From Lampris incognitus (lineage: Eukaryota; Chordata; Actinopteri; Lampriformes; Lampridae): a stretch of DNA of 64,000 nucleotides. The notes beneath the pieces were generated by a model. The model was not told where the DNA came from. It saw only the letters and a program-made list of their open reading frames with translations, and did no database searches. The DNA lies in NCBI RefSeq assembly GCF_029633865.1, contig NC_079213.1:114042730-114106729 (forward strand), read 5' to 3'. The number at the start of each line of letters is the position of its first letter. The stretch's first letter is position 1. Below, in pieces: positions 23,201-33,830 of this stretch. The translations under genes were made by a program, and so were the position numbers.

Positions 23201-23817
23201 CCCCAAAAAAAGAAAACATTGTCACCTCAGTTGTCCATAGGACGAAGAAGATTGGGGTTTCAGCAGCTCATCAGTTGACTCAGAAGGGATGTTGGACAAC
23301 AGTGAGGAACATTAAAATGGGAAACAACATCAAATGAAACATTGCCGACTGGTAAACGTGACTTATTTTCAGACAAGACGAGAGACGTCCCGCCATTATG
23401 AATGAAGACCTCCGCTTGTAGCACAGAGCTTGTTGTTGGTGCTGAAAGGAAGGTTGTTAAGCACTCATGATAAACATGATAGCTCCATGTACCCGGTGAT
23501 CCTTTAAAGCTGAGCGAAGCAGAAAGCTTCATTCACCTTAAATGATGTAGAAAAGTTTATTGCAAGATATTCAAGGTTCTGCCCTGACCGGGGGGAAGGT
23601 TATGTGAGTCGTGGCCATAATCTGTTATATGACGAGCGACCAGGACGGTGTCTTGAAGGTTGGCCCTCAGATCAGACGTGTCTGTTGTGTTGGGTTGTTT
23701 TCCAGAGGTCAGCAGTTCGCCCAGCAGATGCAGCAGCAGAATCCTGAACTCATCGAACAGCTGAGGAGTCAGATCCGCAGTCGGACGCCCAGTGCCAGCA
23801 ACGAGGAGCAGCCATGA
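13620..23817 (+). CDS. sgta: Small glutamine-rich TPR protein alpha (SGTA), 10 coding exons
   Basis: SGTA is a cytosolic co-chaperone that captures tail-anchored and mislocalised membrane proteins and hands them to the BAG6/GET complex; it also binds Hsp70/Hsp90. Coding exons, all with GT/AG borders and matching phases: 13,620-13,719; 14,863-14,966; 15,360-15,450; 15,854-15,953; 16,215-16,319; 17,129-17,264; 19,663-19,725; 21,443-21,480; 22,487-22,600; 23,706-23,817. They total 963 nt, or 320 residues (human about 313). Residues 1-68 form the Get4/Get5-binding dimer domain ([15 protein letters not shown]). Three TPRs span about 99-200, including [12 protein letters not shown]. The substrate-binding C-terminus has N-P-G-F-M and M-N-N-P repeats and a Gln-rich [12 protein letters not shown] tail. 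A Gly/Ala-rich stretch near residues 256-277 differs from human. The first exon is preceded by an acceptor at 13,578, so the 5' UTR is spliced. Confidence 0.97.
14167..14221. repeat. (TA)n microsatellite next to a palindrome
   Basis: About 50 bp of alternating TA in sgta intron 1, flanked by TATCCAGATTAATCTGGATT, a near-perfect palindrome. Confidence 0.9.
14367..14738 (+). mobile_element. SINE family B, nearly full length
   Basis: This copy has the tRNA-like head: an A-box-like GTGGCCCAGTGATTAGCGC and a B box GGTTCGAACCCC at about 14,426. Then comes the family body and an end GGGGATTAATAAAGTATATC followed by (AAT)n. It lies in the first coding intron of sgta. Other copies let me define the family from the window itself. 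Confidence 0.8.
14985..15062. repeat. (AAT)n and short retroposon fragment
   Basis: An AATAATAATAATAAT run followed by ATTTTATTTGTGGGCACCTT and AGGACACCTTACAGAACAC, a small repeat fragment in sgta intron 2. Confidence 0.5.
17486..19600 (-). mobile_element. Tc1-like transposon rearranged into a fold-back, with SINE insert
   Basis: The minus strand encodes a Tc1 transposase in pieces: the helix-turn-helix N-terminus (18,655-18,306: [12 protein letters not shown], then G-R-K-R-C-T-S) and the DDE core and C-terminus (18,224-17,751: [19 protein letters not shown]). The stretch with the third acidic residue is missing in this copy. At 18,660 the orientation flips: a second copy of the C-terminal region runs on the plus strand (18,660-18,840), including [11 protein letters not shown], followed by the matching terminal repeat. 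The terminal repeats (17,486-17,700 and 19,387-19,590) are over 200 bp and inverted. The right end reads AAGATGCACCTGTA, the family's typical end. The element lies in sgta intron 6. Confidence 0.88.
18917..19388 (-). mobile_element. tRNA-derived SINE (family C) inserted in the Tc1 right arm
   Basis: A 470-bp insert splits the right arm of the Tc1 element. It is flanked by TGGTCTTCTGTAAT on both sides (about 18,903-18,916 and 19,387-19,400), a 14-bp target duplication. On the minus strand it starts with a tRNA-like head (TGACGGCCGAGCGG as A box; GGTTCGTATCCC as B box) and ends in a T-poor, A-rich tail. I do not recognise a named family. Confidence 0.7.
19866..20916. mobile_element. Non-autonomous hAT element carrying a LINE insert
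   Basis: The ends are inverted: CAGGGGTCCCCAAAC at the left and CAGGGGTCCTCAACC read from the right. Flanks are CTCTACAC (19,858-19,865) and CTCTAGAC (20,917-20,924), an 8-bp duplication with one mismatch. There is no transposase frame of its own; the open frame inside belongs to the nested LINE. Located in sgta intron 7. Confidence 0.85.
20335..20837 (+). mobile_element. 5'-truncated LINE inside the hAT element
   Basis: The frame encodes the end of a LINE reverse transcriptase ([34 protein letters not shown]). It finishes in a GATGATGAATGAATGAATGA tail. The 14-bp sequence ATATTATTTCCTYA flanks it at 20,321-20,334 and 20,838-20,851, so target-primed insertion is clear. The same family occurs at 36,841-37,465. 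Clade not assigned. Confidence 0.85.
21023..21113. repeat. Short fold-back MITE
   Basis: TACCCTTTTCCCACTAGCCA at the left and its inverted near-copy TGGCCAGTGGGAAAAGGGTA at the right enclose an inner inverted pair (TCCGCCTTT and AAAGGCGGA). The whole 90 bp can fold into one hairpin. It lies in sgta intron 7. Confidence 0.75.
21811..22429. mobile_element. Non-autonomous DNA transposon with AGCCTCCTACAGACTGTG ends
   Basis: AGCCTCCTACAGACTGTG at 21,811 is mirrored by CACAGTCTGTAGGAGGCT ending at 22,429. A second inverted piece (TGTGATGTGG near 21,869 and CCACATCACA near 22,404) suggests the left end was itself interrupted. No coding capacity. Located in sgta intron 8, just before exon 9. The superfamily is not settled because I see no clear target duplication. 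Confidence 0.65.
22773..23211 (+). mobile_element. SINE family A, full length with 12-bp target duplication
   Basis: tRNA-like head with GTAGCATAGCGGTCTATTCC as A-box region and CCGGTTCGAATCCC as B box. A conserved body follows (CAATTGGCCGT, GGGGGGAATAGCGTGATCCT, GGTGAAAAGAAGCAGCTGGT) and then an A-rich end. GAAAACATTGTC flanks it at 22,761-22,772 and 23,212-23,223. It lies in sgta intron 9. Six more copies occur in the window. Confidence 0.88.
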
Positions 23818-23976
23818 CAGACATGAGTCTAGTGAGTTCACAGTAGACACGAGGCTTTGTCTGTAAACTGAACCGGTAATGACCGTCAGATAAATGCTGC
23901 GGCCGGTGAGCTTTCTGTGCCAGCTGCTTTGACAATTAACAAACCATCATCAGGAAATTCCTCTTCATTTTCATAG

Positions 23977-24303
23977 GGCTGCAAGAAAATATCCATACAC
24001 TCAAGTATCACCATATTATCTTTTGTGATACTGTGTCGATTCTCAAAACCACTGTATCGATTTTTAATTGTTTACATGTAAAGGTTGGTGACAAACATGT
24101 TGTGTTGTGTGTAACCCCACGACCGCTAGACAACAGTGTTGTACTCTATCTTCAGCCATGTGACTCTTCCACTCCAACCCAACAACGTAAACTGAGACAG
24201 GAAGTAGCATAAGCACAAAGAACACAGGCCTATGACATCACAATATATTGAGTATCGTGATACGTATCGTATCGCCAGATTCTCGCCAGTACACAGCCTT
24301 ACA
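23977..24303. mobile_element. MITE with TATCGATAC-rich ends, copy 2
   Basis: A close relative of 7485-7857, starting AGGGCTGCAAGAAAATATC and ending CAGATTCTCGCCAGTACACA. It begins about 160 bp after the sgta stop codon, so it probably lies in the 3' UTR. Confidence 0.7.
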
Positions 24304-24431
24304 TTTTAAACATTCCTTAAATATTTCTTAGATATTTCCTGCCCCAAGCATCAAATGTTGTTTTATGCTCTAATTGAAAAAATTTGATTTTAACTATGAC
24401 AATGTGTTGTGTTTTCTCTCAGGTTCTACGG

Positions 24432-24448
24432 AGGTGTGTGTATGTGTA

Positions 24449-24480
<32 letters not shown>

Positions 24481-24506
24481 TGTGCGTGTGTGTGTGCGTG
24501 TGTGTG
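24432..24506. repeat. (TG)n microsatellite, interrupted
   Basis: TG repeats with TA and CG interruptions, downstream of sgta. Confidence 0.95.
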
Positions 24507-25770
24507 GAGAGCGAGCTGAGACAGGCTGGCCTTCCTTCTGATTTGTGTTGGTGAAACTCTGGGAACATAAGGAAGCTGTCCATCACTGAATGAACTGCTG
24601 CGTGAGTGGTCTCCCGAACCAGCTACAGTCAAGAAAACAGATCGGCCACAATAACCCAGATTTACTGCTGCTCAGTGTCATTTTGGGAAGAAAAATCAAA
24701 GTTTGGTATCACAATAATTCAATAATTGGAAACTGTATTCTTTGAGACACTGAAGCTCATCCCATCTCCAGCCACGGAGACAGAACAGCAGCTCACATCA
24801 CTAACTCACTTTTCAAGAAAAGCTGATGTTTGACATAAGATTTGAACTACATATTTGCAAAGTACTGAGTCACTTTGTTTATTAACAAAACCACACAGTG
24901 CATTCTTCCCTGTTTCTGATTACCCCTTCTGTATGCAGAGCGGCTGTGGTTTGACTGCAGCGCTTCATGCAGCGTAGCGGGTTGTTGAATACTACAAATG
25001 AAACTAATTCTCACCAGAGAGCCGCGTGTCCTCCTTCAGTCACGGCCCCCTGGACCTCCTGCAGTCACGTCACAAAGGCTTCATCAGTGATGCTCACAAC
25101 ACACACAGTTTAGTCAAACCTAACCTAAAAGCATCTATTTGTACAGACACAGTAGGGTGGTGTGTAGTGAACTGTGGACAGTATGGGAATTAAAGGAAAC
25201 TTTCAACATTTTTGAACTCCTGTAGATTTCTTGGTTTCAGTGTGTGCACATCTTCATCTGACTTTCACATCAGACACGATCTACTGACATGCTCTGGCTT
25301 TGCAACACATGGGGGCGACATTGCCACATCTGAGGTTTAAGATACTTGGTTGAACTGGCGTCAGGGTTTAAAACACCTGACTTGACAATATACCCTTCAT
25401 AACCGAGTTGTTAAACATAAACCAACTTAAGGAGTCGTGGAAAAGTCCTTTGGTCAGTCTGTTTTTGGAGACAGTAGTCACATCTTCCACTCAAAATAAA
25501 GTAAGAATTATTTTGTATACAACTAAATAATACAGATTCTATTTAACTCAAATTAGACTGCGCTTGTCCAATACAAGTTGCAATCAGTCATACCAAAGTT
25601 CTTTGGTCAAATACCATTTCTGTGCGCATGGCAGAAACAAGCAGCAGTCTGTTAGTCTGAGTGATAAAAAGAGACAGCTTGGGCTTTCTGCAGCTGTGCT
25701 CTGTTTTACATCAAGAAGTTAGTGACTCAGGTTAATCTACGGACTTAATAGATTATAGCTGTTTATAAAT
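24507..25770 (+). other. Probable sgta 3' UTR and intergenic sequence
   Basis: No coding frame or repeat is evident. An AATAAA at about 25,495 is one possible polyadenylation signal for sgta, but nothing else supports that choice. Confidence 0.35.
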
Positions 25771-25777
25771 TACAGCT

Positions 25778-26950
25778 CTGCCTTCACCACTATCACCCCC
25801 GCCAAACTAACCACCAAACTCCTCTCCCTTGGCCTCAACCCCTCCCTCTGTAACTGGACCCTGGACTTCCTGACCAACAGACCTCAGTCTGTTAGGTTAG
25901 GTGACCACACCTCCTTCACCCTGACCCTCAGCACAGGTGCCCCTCAAGGCTGTGTTCTGAGCCCCCTCCTTTTCTCCCTCTTTACCCTCGACTGCCTGCC
26001 AACTCACCCTTCAAATGTTATAGTTTAAGTTTGCAGATGACACCACAGTCATTGGCCGTATCACCAACAATGACGAGACGGCCTACAGAGACGAGATTCA
26101 GCACCTCACGTCATGGTGTACTACCAACAATCTTGTCCTCAATGTGCAGAAGACGAAGGAGCTGATTGTGGACTTCAGGAGGTCTAGAAGCGGCAGCCAC
26201 TCCCCCATACACATCAATGGGGTGGAAGTGGAGCATGTTTCCAGCTTTAAATTCCTTGGAGTCCACATCAGCGAGGACCTTTCCTGGACATTAAACACCC
26301 AGGCCCTTGTGAAAAAGGCCCAACAACGCCTGCATTTCCTGAGGAGGCTGAGGAGGGCCCGTCTATCCCCCAAAATTCTCCCCAACTTCTACCACTGCAC
26401 CATAGAGAGCATCCTGACCATCTGCATCTCAGTGTGGTACGGCAGCTGCACCTCAGTAGACCAGAAAGCTCTGCAGCGGGTCGTCAAGGCGGCCCAGCAT
26501 ATCACCGGTACCCAGCTCCCAGCCATAAAAGACATTTATCACAAACGCTGCCTTCGAAGGGGTCTGAGCATCAGCAGAGATCCCACCCACCCCAACCATG
26601 GACTGTTCTCCCCCCTGCGCTCTGGGAGGCGCTACAGGAGCCTCAGAGCCCCCACTACCAGGCTCAAAAACAGCTTCTTTCCACAAGCTGTTGCCCACCT
26701 GAACCTGGCTACCCACTGAATGTCTGTAGATGTTTTTAAATATTTTGTACTCCAGCTCTTTTAAAAGTCATTTTTAGCTTTTGGTCTTCATGTGTGTATA
26801 TCTCATACTGTGTTTGCTGTGTTTGTGTGTGTCTGTCTTGCACTGTTTGTTGAAGCCACAGCCCTCACTTCATTTCTAACATGTGCCTGCTGCACATTGT
26901 TTTTAATGACCATAAACTGAATTGAACTGAATTGAATTGATGGTTGTAAG
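25778..26950 (+). mobile_element. Rex1/CR1-group LINE, RT palm to 3' end
   Basis: Plus-strand frames give [15 protein letters not shown], then F-A-D-D-T-T-V-I-G (RT active site, about 26,035), T-K-E-L-I-V-D-F-R-R, F-L-G-V-H-I-S-E-D-L-S-W and a C-terminus with R-S-G-R-R-Y-R-S-L-R-A-P ending at 26,719. The palm is broken by one frame change near 26,020, but the last 191 residues are open. A 3' UTR ends in GAACTGAATTGAATTGA. 5' truncated. The clade call rests on motif style only. Confidence 0.8.
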
Positions 26951-27139
26951 CAGTTGTGACCTCTGGACGCCATGTATGTGCATGGTTGTGAAGTACAAGT
27001 CCTGCTCTCCTCCCCGTAATCTGCTCAGTGGAGAAATAGAAACCTCGTCTCTTTAAACCTGAACCTGAACCCAACCTCTTCCATATCTCTAGAGGTGACG
27101 GGTGACGCCTTCATTAAACCTTTCGAGGGGAATTTAAAT

Positions 27140-27600
27140 GGAACCTCTTGCGTCCGGTGGGCGGGCTGCACCTCAGCGCTCTAGGTGTGATTTGTCGGAG
27201 TAAGTTGAGCGACAGCGGGTTGACCAATCAGCAGCCAGATAGGTGCGCTGGTTTGGAATAAGGAAGTGGGGTCCAGGAAGAAGAGCCGCGGAGCAGGTAA
27301 ATAACACACGGGGGATCTGTTTAACGCGCGGGTCGTGTGTGTGTGCTCGTGGCAGCTCGCGCGGTGCAGGAGGGGAGCGCGGTGGGGACGTGCCGCCCTC
27401 TGGTACATGTCAAGGAGCGTCCTGTCGTGCCGCGGCGGCGACGGTGCCGCGGCGACGGTGCCGCGGGGGGTCGGTCAGGTGAGGGAAGATGGACAGGCTG
27501 CCGCTTCACGGCGCCCCCGACACGAGCATAACCGGATGAGAGCAGAGTGTTTTATTAGCCGCACGACCGAGACCGGGGGGGGGGGGGCTGTTGTTGGTAC
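27140..27600 (+). promoter_or_regulatory. CpG-rich candidate promoter and non-coding first exon of slc39a3
   Basis: A G+C- and CpG-rich stretch with a CCAAT box (GACCAATCAGCAG at about 27,221) and a downstream splice donor (GAGCAG followed by GTAAAT at 27,297). The slc39a3 start codon lies just after an acceptor (CACCCTGCAG, ending at 31,127), so a spliced 5' UTR exon upstream is required. This is the best candidate, implying a 3.8-kb intron. Open frames here are by-products of the CpG-rich base composition and the repeat next door. Confidence 0.5.
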
Positions 27601-27610
27601 ACGTTACACT

Positions 27611-29036
27611 CTGCAGCACAACACGGACAACAACAACAGGCACTCCACACACCACCAGGAACAACACAGCTACACAACACAGCTACACACCACCAGGAAC
27701 AATACAGCTACACAACACAGCTACACAATACAGCTACACAACACAGCTACACACCACCAGGAACAATACAGCTACACAACACACCTACACAATACAGCTA
27801 CACAACACAGCTACACACCACCAGGAACAATACAGCTACACACCACCAGGAACAATACAGCTACACAACACAGCTACACAATACAGCGACACACCACCAG
27901 GAACAATACAGCTACACACCACCAGGAACAATACAGCTACACAACACAGCTACACAATACAGCTACACAACACAGCTACACAATACAGCTACACACCACC
28001 AGGAACAATACAGCTACACAACACAGCTACACAATACAGCGACACACCACCAGGAACAATACAGCTACACACCACCAGGAACAATACAGCTACACAACAC
28101 AGCTACACAACACAGCTACACAATACAGCGACACACCACCAGGAACAATACAGCTACACAACACAGCTACACACCACCAGGAACAATACAGCTACACAAC
28201 ACAGCTACACAATACAGCTACACAACACAGCTACACAATACAGCTACACACCACCAGGAACAATACAGCTACACAACACAGCTACACAATACAGCTACAC
28301 ACCACCAGGAACAATACAGCTACACAACACAGCTACACAATACAGCTACACACCACAGCTACACAATACAGCTACACACCACCAGGAACAATACAGCTAC
28401 ACAACACAGCTACACAATACAGCTACACAACACAGCTACACACCACCAGGAACAATACAGCTACACAACACAGCTACACAAACACAGCAGGAACAACACA
28501 GCTACACAACACAACTACACAACACCAGGAACACTACAGCTACACACCACCAGGAACAACACCAGGAACAATACAGCTACACAACACAGCTACACAACAC
28601 CAGGAACAACACAGCTAAACAACACCAGGAACAACACAGCAGGAACAACACGGCTACACAACACAGCTACACAGAACCAGGAACAATACAACTACACAAC
28701 ACAGCGACACAATACAGCTACACACCACCAGGAACACTACAGCTACACAACACCAGGAACAATACAGCTACACAACACCAGGAACAACACAGCTACACAA
28801 CACCAGGAACAACACAGCTACACAACACCATGAACAATACAGCTACACAACACCAGGAACAATACAGCTACACAACACCAGGAACAATACAGCTACACAC
28901 TGCCAGGAACAACACAGCTACACACCACCAGGAACAACACAGCTACACAATGAAGCTACACAACACCAGGAACAATACAGCTACACAATACAGCTACACA
29001 ACACCAGGAACAACACAGCTACACAACAGCAGGAAC
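27611..29036. repeat. 1.4-kb minisatellite built from CAGCTACACAA and CACCACCAGGAACAA blocks
   Basis: The array mixes two modules: a short CAGCTACACAAYA unit and a longer unit ending ACCACCAGGAACAAYA. Their order varies, giving a higher-order mosaic. All three plus-strand frames remain largely open because the units lack stops, which produces spurious 400-500-residue frames. It ends against a minus-strand LINE tail at about 29,130, so it may have grown in that LINE's 3' UTR. Confidence 0.93.
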
Positions 29037-29129
29037 AAGCATGTCAGGCCCAACAGTCAGGTGAATGGTGGTGTTTCTACCAGTGGTGTGGGAGGAGGGT
29101 CTATGGGGGCTCTGGTCAGGGTCTATAGG

Positions 29130-29500
29130 GAGGGTCTATAGGGGGGAATTCAGAGTCCTGATGGCTGGGGGGGGGGGCTGTCTGTGAAGCGTTTAGTCTT
29201 AGTGGACAGTGACCTGTAGCGCCTCCCCGAGGGAAAGAGCTGGAAGAGGTGATGAGCAGGATGTGAGGGGTCGGAGGTGATCTTCTTTGCTGCTGGGGAG
29301 TGTGTAGAGGTTCAGCTGAGGGGAGTGGGCTGCCTAGCATTTCGGATGCCTTGTTGACACTCCGCTGCAGTTTTTTCCATGCTGGACTTTCAGTTATAGT
29401 AACGGAAAGGCAGCTGGTGGGCCGCCTGCTTGATGTAGTCCGCCACACACTGCAGCTTGCGTTGACTTTAAGGTCACTGCTACGCAGCTCTGACTCAACG
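29130..29500 (-). mobile_element. LINE C-terminus and 3' UTR, Rex1/CR1-like
   Basis: On the minus strand a decayed frame contains P-A-H-H-L-F-Q-L-F-P-S-G-R-R-Y-R-S-L, the usual last block of Rex1/CR1-like reverse transcriptases (compare 26,610-26,660 and 54,975-55,010). Shifts break the frame. Confidence 0.6.
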
Positions 29501-29933
29501 TGTAACTGCAGCTAACTTGGTGACTTTAACTTTCAGCGGGATTATTCGGTCACCATGCCAAGACCACACCAGTAACCAGTTCAACCACACCACAGACCAG
29601 TTCAACCACACCACGGACCAGTTCAGCCAAACTAACCAGGTGAGCAGGGAAGCCATATGCAAACATGCCTCACTCATGAAACTGGACGATGCTAAAACCA
29701 TACTTGGAATAAGATTACTGGAGTATTGTGGCCAGTTTGCTTGGAGAATGAGAAGCAGAGATCTCTTTCGATCGCAACACCGATGTCCCATACACCACAC
29801 AACCCTGAGAATGCTAGTAAACACACCGTCAGAACCGAACAGAACTGACAGGAAAGGAGAGGCAAGAGGCAAGGATTTAGTTTGAATGGCAGCTCCTGTG
29901 TCCCATACACTGCACAACCCCAGCAGTGCTCCT
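29501..29933. other. No gene recognised; short tandem triplication
   Basis: Three near copies of ACCAGTTCAACCACACCAC occur at about 29,572-29,628. A 110-residue frame around 29,640-29,880 has no known motif. Two similar segments (TGTCCCATACACYRCACAAC) at about 29,784 and 29,899 suggest an old duplication. Confidence 0.4.
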
Positions 29934-30925
29934 TTATAACAACATAGCTGGTCTCGCTACCATCTTGTAAACCTTCCCTTCAACTCTTGCTGGTACCCCT
30001 CTATCACAAATCACTCCTGACACGCTTCTCCACCCACTCCACCCTACCTGCACTCTCTTCTTCACCTCTCTTCTGCACTCCCCGTTACTTTGGACAGTTG
30101 ACCCCGAGTATTTAAACCCATCCACCTTCGTCACCTCCACTCCTTGCATCCTCACCATTCCACTGTCCTCCCTCTCATTCACGCATAGGTATTCCGTCTT
30201 GCTCCTACTGACTTTCATTCCTCTTCTCTCCAGTGCATACCTCCACCTCTCCAGACTCTCCTCCACCTCCACCCTACTCTCACTACAGATTACAATGTCA
30301 TCTGCAAACATCATCATCCACGGAGACTCCTGCCTGATCTAGTCCGTCAACCTGTCCATCAGCAGTGCAAACAAGAAAGGGCTCAGAGCCGATCCTTGAT
30401 GTAATCCCACCTCCACCTTGAACCTGTCTGTCATTCCTACCACACACCTCACCATTGTCACACTTCCCTCATACGTATCCTGCACCACTCCTACATACTT
30501 CTCTGCAACTCCCGACTTCCTCATACAATACCACACCTCCTCTCTCGGCACCCTGTCATAAGCTTTCTCTAAATCTACAAAGACACAATGCAACTCTTTC
30601 TGGCCTTCTCTATACTTCTCCATCAACATTCTCAAAGCAAACATCACATCTGTGGTGCTCTTTCATGGCATGAAACCATACTGCTGCTCGCTGATCATCA
30701 CCTCTCCTCCTCTTAACCTAGCTTCTATTATTCTTTCCCATATCTTCATGCTGTGGCTGATCAACTTTATACCTCTGTAGTTGCTACAGTTCTGCACATC
30801 ACCCTTGTTCTTGAAAATCGGTACCAGTATGCTTCTTCTCCACTCCTCAGGCATCCTCTCACTTTCCAAGATTGTGTTATACAGTCTAGTGAAAAACCCC
30901 ACTGTCATCTCTCCTAAACACCTCC
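29934..30925 (-). mobile_element. RTE-clade LINE, reverse transcriptase part
   Basis: The minus strand encodes T-V-G-F-F-T-R-L-Y-N, the R-G-I-K-L-I-S-H-S-M-K block, [28 protein letters not shown] and M-M-F-A-D-D-I-V-I-C (active site at about 30,300). It ends at V-R-P-A-M-L-L near 29,934. At least two frame changes separate the pieces. Both ends are truncated. It is the same family as 38,765-40,340. Confidence 0.88.
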
Positions 30926-31132
30926 ATGCATGAATAGTAATGTAATGAGGAAACAGTATAGGAAATTCTACAGTAATTTGTATGATACTGGCTTTTCAAC
31001 AGTACTGTCTGATGGGAAAAACAACAAGAACCCAAAAGTAGTTTTTATGGTTTTACTATCGCCCATTTTCACACAAGCAGACACTTGATGTATTGTCACT
31101 GTGAATTTATGTTTCTCCACCCTGCAGACAGC

Positions 31133-32442
31133 ATGGATATCATGGTGGCCAAGATCCTGTGCCTGCTGGGGGTGTTTGCTCTCATGCTTGGCGGGGTCCT
31201 TGTCCCAGTGCGCCTCCTTCAGGTGGATTATGAGAAAGCCCAGCGGTACCGGAAGGCTCTGGCGCTCTGTAACTCGTTCGGAGGGGGTGTCTTCCTTGCC
31301 ACCTGCTTCAATGCTCTGCTGCCTGCCGTCAGGGATAAGGTAGGTAACACGACTGTGCTGATTAAGCATCTGCTGTAGATAACGCAGTTGTAGCTGATGT
31401 AATTGCAAATTCATTAATAAATGATAAACCCTGTGTCCTACCTCGTCTCCCCCTTTTGGAAACATCCACATCAGGTTTCTCCTCAGTGACCCCATCAGGT
31501 TGTCAGACATGAGATCCTGTGTATTGCTAAAGGGAAACTTTTAACAGAACGAGTTAATAAGTGATGTGTAAACGTAGCTGGTGGACTGCGTTCTGCTTTG
31601 ACCTCACCTTGAGGGTGAACTGGTCTGGATTCCTTACTAACAACTAAATGATAGTCACTGTCTTGAGTGCCAATAGAGTCCTGTTTATCCTCTTCCAGGT
31701 TGATGAAGTGTTTAAAGAGTTGAAGATAAACTCGGACTACCCTCTGGCAGAAACCATGATGATGCTGGGCTTCTTCTTCACTGTTTTCGTAGAACAGGCT
31801 GTCCTCACCTTCAGGAAGGAGAAGCCCTCCTTCATTGACATGGAGACGTTCAACACCGGCGGCTCAGAGGCGGGGAGTGACTCTGAGTATGACACCCCCT
31901 TCATCTCCCCGACACGCAGCACCCCAGCCAGCCACCACCACTCCCGTGGGCACCACCACAGTCACCTCAGCCCAACAGAACTGGCTGGAGCAGGACCACT
32001 GCGCCTAGCCAGCCTGGTTCTGGCTCTTTCAGCCCACTCAGTGTTTGAGGGCCTCGCCCTGGGACTCCAGGAGAACGGACCCAAGCTGGGCAGCTTGTTT
32101 CTGGGAGTGGCGATCCATGAGACCCTGGCAGCTGTGGCACTGGGGGTGAGCATGGCGAAGGTGGGTCTGCTGATGAAGGATGCCATCAAATTAGGCATCA
32201 CAGTCAGTCTGATGATCCCGCTGGGCATCGGGGTGGGCATGGGCATTGAGTCGGCGCAGACATTAGCGGGGAGTATCGTGTCTGTGGTTCTCCAAGGCAT
32301 GGCTGCTGGAACGTTCCTGTTCGTCACTTTTTTTGAGATTCTCTCTAGGGAGCTGGAGGACAAACAGGACAGGCTGCTGAAGGTGCTGTGTCTGGTTTTA
32401 GGATACGGGGTGCTGGCAGGTTTGGTGTTTATCAAATGGTGA
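31133..32442 (+). CDS. slc39a3: Zinc transporter ZIP3 (SLC39A3), two coding exons
   Basis: ZIP3 imports zinc across the plasma membrane. Coding exons are 31,133-31,339 and 31,699-32,442, joined in phase 0; 316 residues (human 314). TM1 lies at about 4-26, TM2 43-67 (C-N-S-F-G-G-G-V-F-L-A-T-C-F-N) and TM3 83-107. A cytosolic loop contains K-P-S-F-I-D-M-E-T-F-N and a His-rich stretch at 148-158, expected to bind zinc. TM4 holds the signature H-S-V-F-E-G (182-187) and TM5 holds H-E-T-L-A (209-213), which together form the metal site. The C-terminus L-A-G-L-V-F-I-K-W matches the family end. The ATG chosen lies 5 bases after an acceptor ending at 31,127, so the 5' UTR is spliced. The gene follows sgta in the same direction, as in human. 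Confidence 0.97.
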
Positions 32443-32914
32443 TGTACAAGATGACACTGGATCTTTTTTAACGCATTGAAATAGACTGTTGGCATCCCAT
32501 TTGAACAGTGTTGGCATACACTTTGCAAAACGGCCAAACCAAAGGAAGCTTTATAACTTGTTCCTCATAATGGTGCCATGCCATATTAAATCAGCTCCCC
32601 TACAATAATGGTGTATTTCCATTTTAAATCAAATATGGCGAGAGTTACTTCCGGAGCAGTCTCAGATTAATGCTTGTGTTACTGCAGTTGGTGGATTTCT
32701 GATTTCACAGGCATTAAATCTGCTTCCTCTCCAGCATCTCTTGGCCCAAAATTTGAATAGCGATGTTCCTCTGCCTTTATATGGACAGTAGAAACTATTC
32801 TTATTTATTTATACTCTGTAGGAAACCTTAGCTGATATCTCTTGGAGTACTTGCCATAATCTAGCACAATCTTTTACCTGCGAGTGTTTGTGGGATTAAA
32901 TGTAGTAAATTAAT

Positions 32915-33046
32915 GTTATTGTAGTAACTGTATGGGTGTCCCAGGAGCATCATTGCATAAAGATAATCTTTCCTCCTTTTACTCACAGTGGCAGAATGGA
33001 CGTTTCTGGGTGATTCTGGAAAACCCATCCTTGTACATAAGATAAG
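32915..33046 (+). repeat. Diverged direct duplicate, left copy
   Basis: About 130 bp here (from AATGTTATTGTAGTAACTGT through TTTCTGGGTGATTCTG to CCATCCTTGTACAT) reappear at 33,822-33,955 with roughly one base in five changed. It lies in the 3' UTR or downstream flank of slc39a3. Confidence 0.8.
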
Positions 33047-33830
33047 AAAAGATGTACTTTATTAATCCCTTTGGGGAAATGCATCCTGTGCATTTAACCC
33101 ATCCCAAAACACACACACTGGAAACAGCTGGCAGCTGTGGTGCAGCGCCCGGGACCAACTCCAGTTCTTCTTTCCATTGCTGCCTTGCTCAGGGGCACAG
33201 ACAGGAGTATTAATGCTAACATGCATGTCTTTTTGATGGCGGGAGGAAACCGGAGCACCGGGAGGAAACCCATGCAGACACGGGGACAACATGCAAACTC
33301 CACACAGAAAAGACCTGGGGGGCATCCAGGTGGCGTGGCGGTCTATTCCGTTGCCTATCAACGCAGGGATCGGTGGTTTGAATCCCTGTGTTACCTCCGA
33401 CTTGGTTGTGCCTCCCTACAGACACAATTGGCCGTGTCTGCGGGTGGGAATCCAGATGTGGGTATGTGTCCTGGTTGCTGCACTAGCACCACCTCTGGTC
33501 AGTTGGGGCGCCTGTGCAAGAGGGAGGGGGAACTGGGGGGAATAGCGTGATCCTCCCACGCACTACGTCCCCCTGGTGAAACCCCTGTCGAGTGAAAAGA
33601 AGCAGCTGGCGACTCCACATGCATCGGAGGAGGCATGTGGTAGTCTGCAGCCCTCCCCGGATCGGCAGAGGTGGTGGAGCAGCAACCAGGACGGCTCAGA
33701 AGAGTGGGGTAATTGGCTGGATACAATTGGGGAAAAAAAGGGGGGAAACCCCCCCCCCCCCCCAAAAAAAAAGACAAGGACCTGGGACGGCCTGGGGTTT
33801 GAACCCTGGACCTCGTAGTATGTGAATGTT
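33041..33830 (-). mobile_element. SINE family B (minus) interrupted by SINE family A (plus)
   Basis: The B copy runs on the minus strand from 33,041 to about 33,318 and continues at 33,776-33,825 (GGCCTGGGGTTTGAACCCTG, its B box). A full family A copy on the plus strand (about 33,320-33,774) sits between, with B box GGTTTGAATCCC and a C-rich, A-rich tail. Similar GACCTGGG sequence on both sides is the probable target duplication. Confidence 0.83.

Noticed and set aside
27335-29141. Open frames of 427 and 516 residues rich in Thr, Gln, His and Tyr
   Set aside because: They are translations of the minisatellite in different frames, with no start context, no domain and no homology-like pattern beyond the DNA period.
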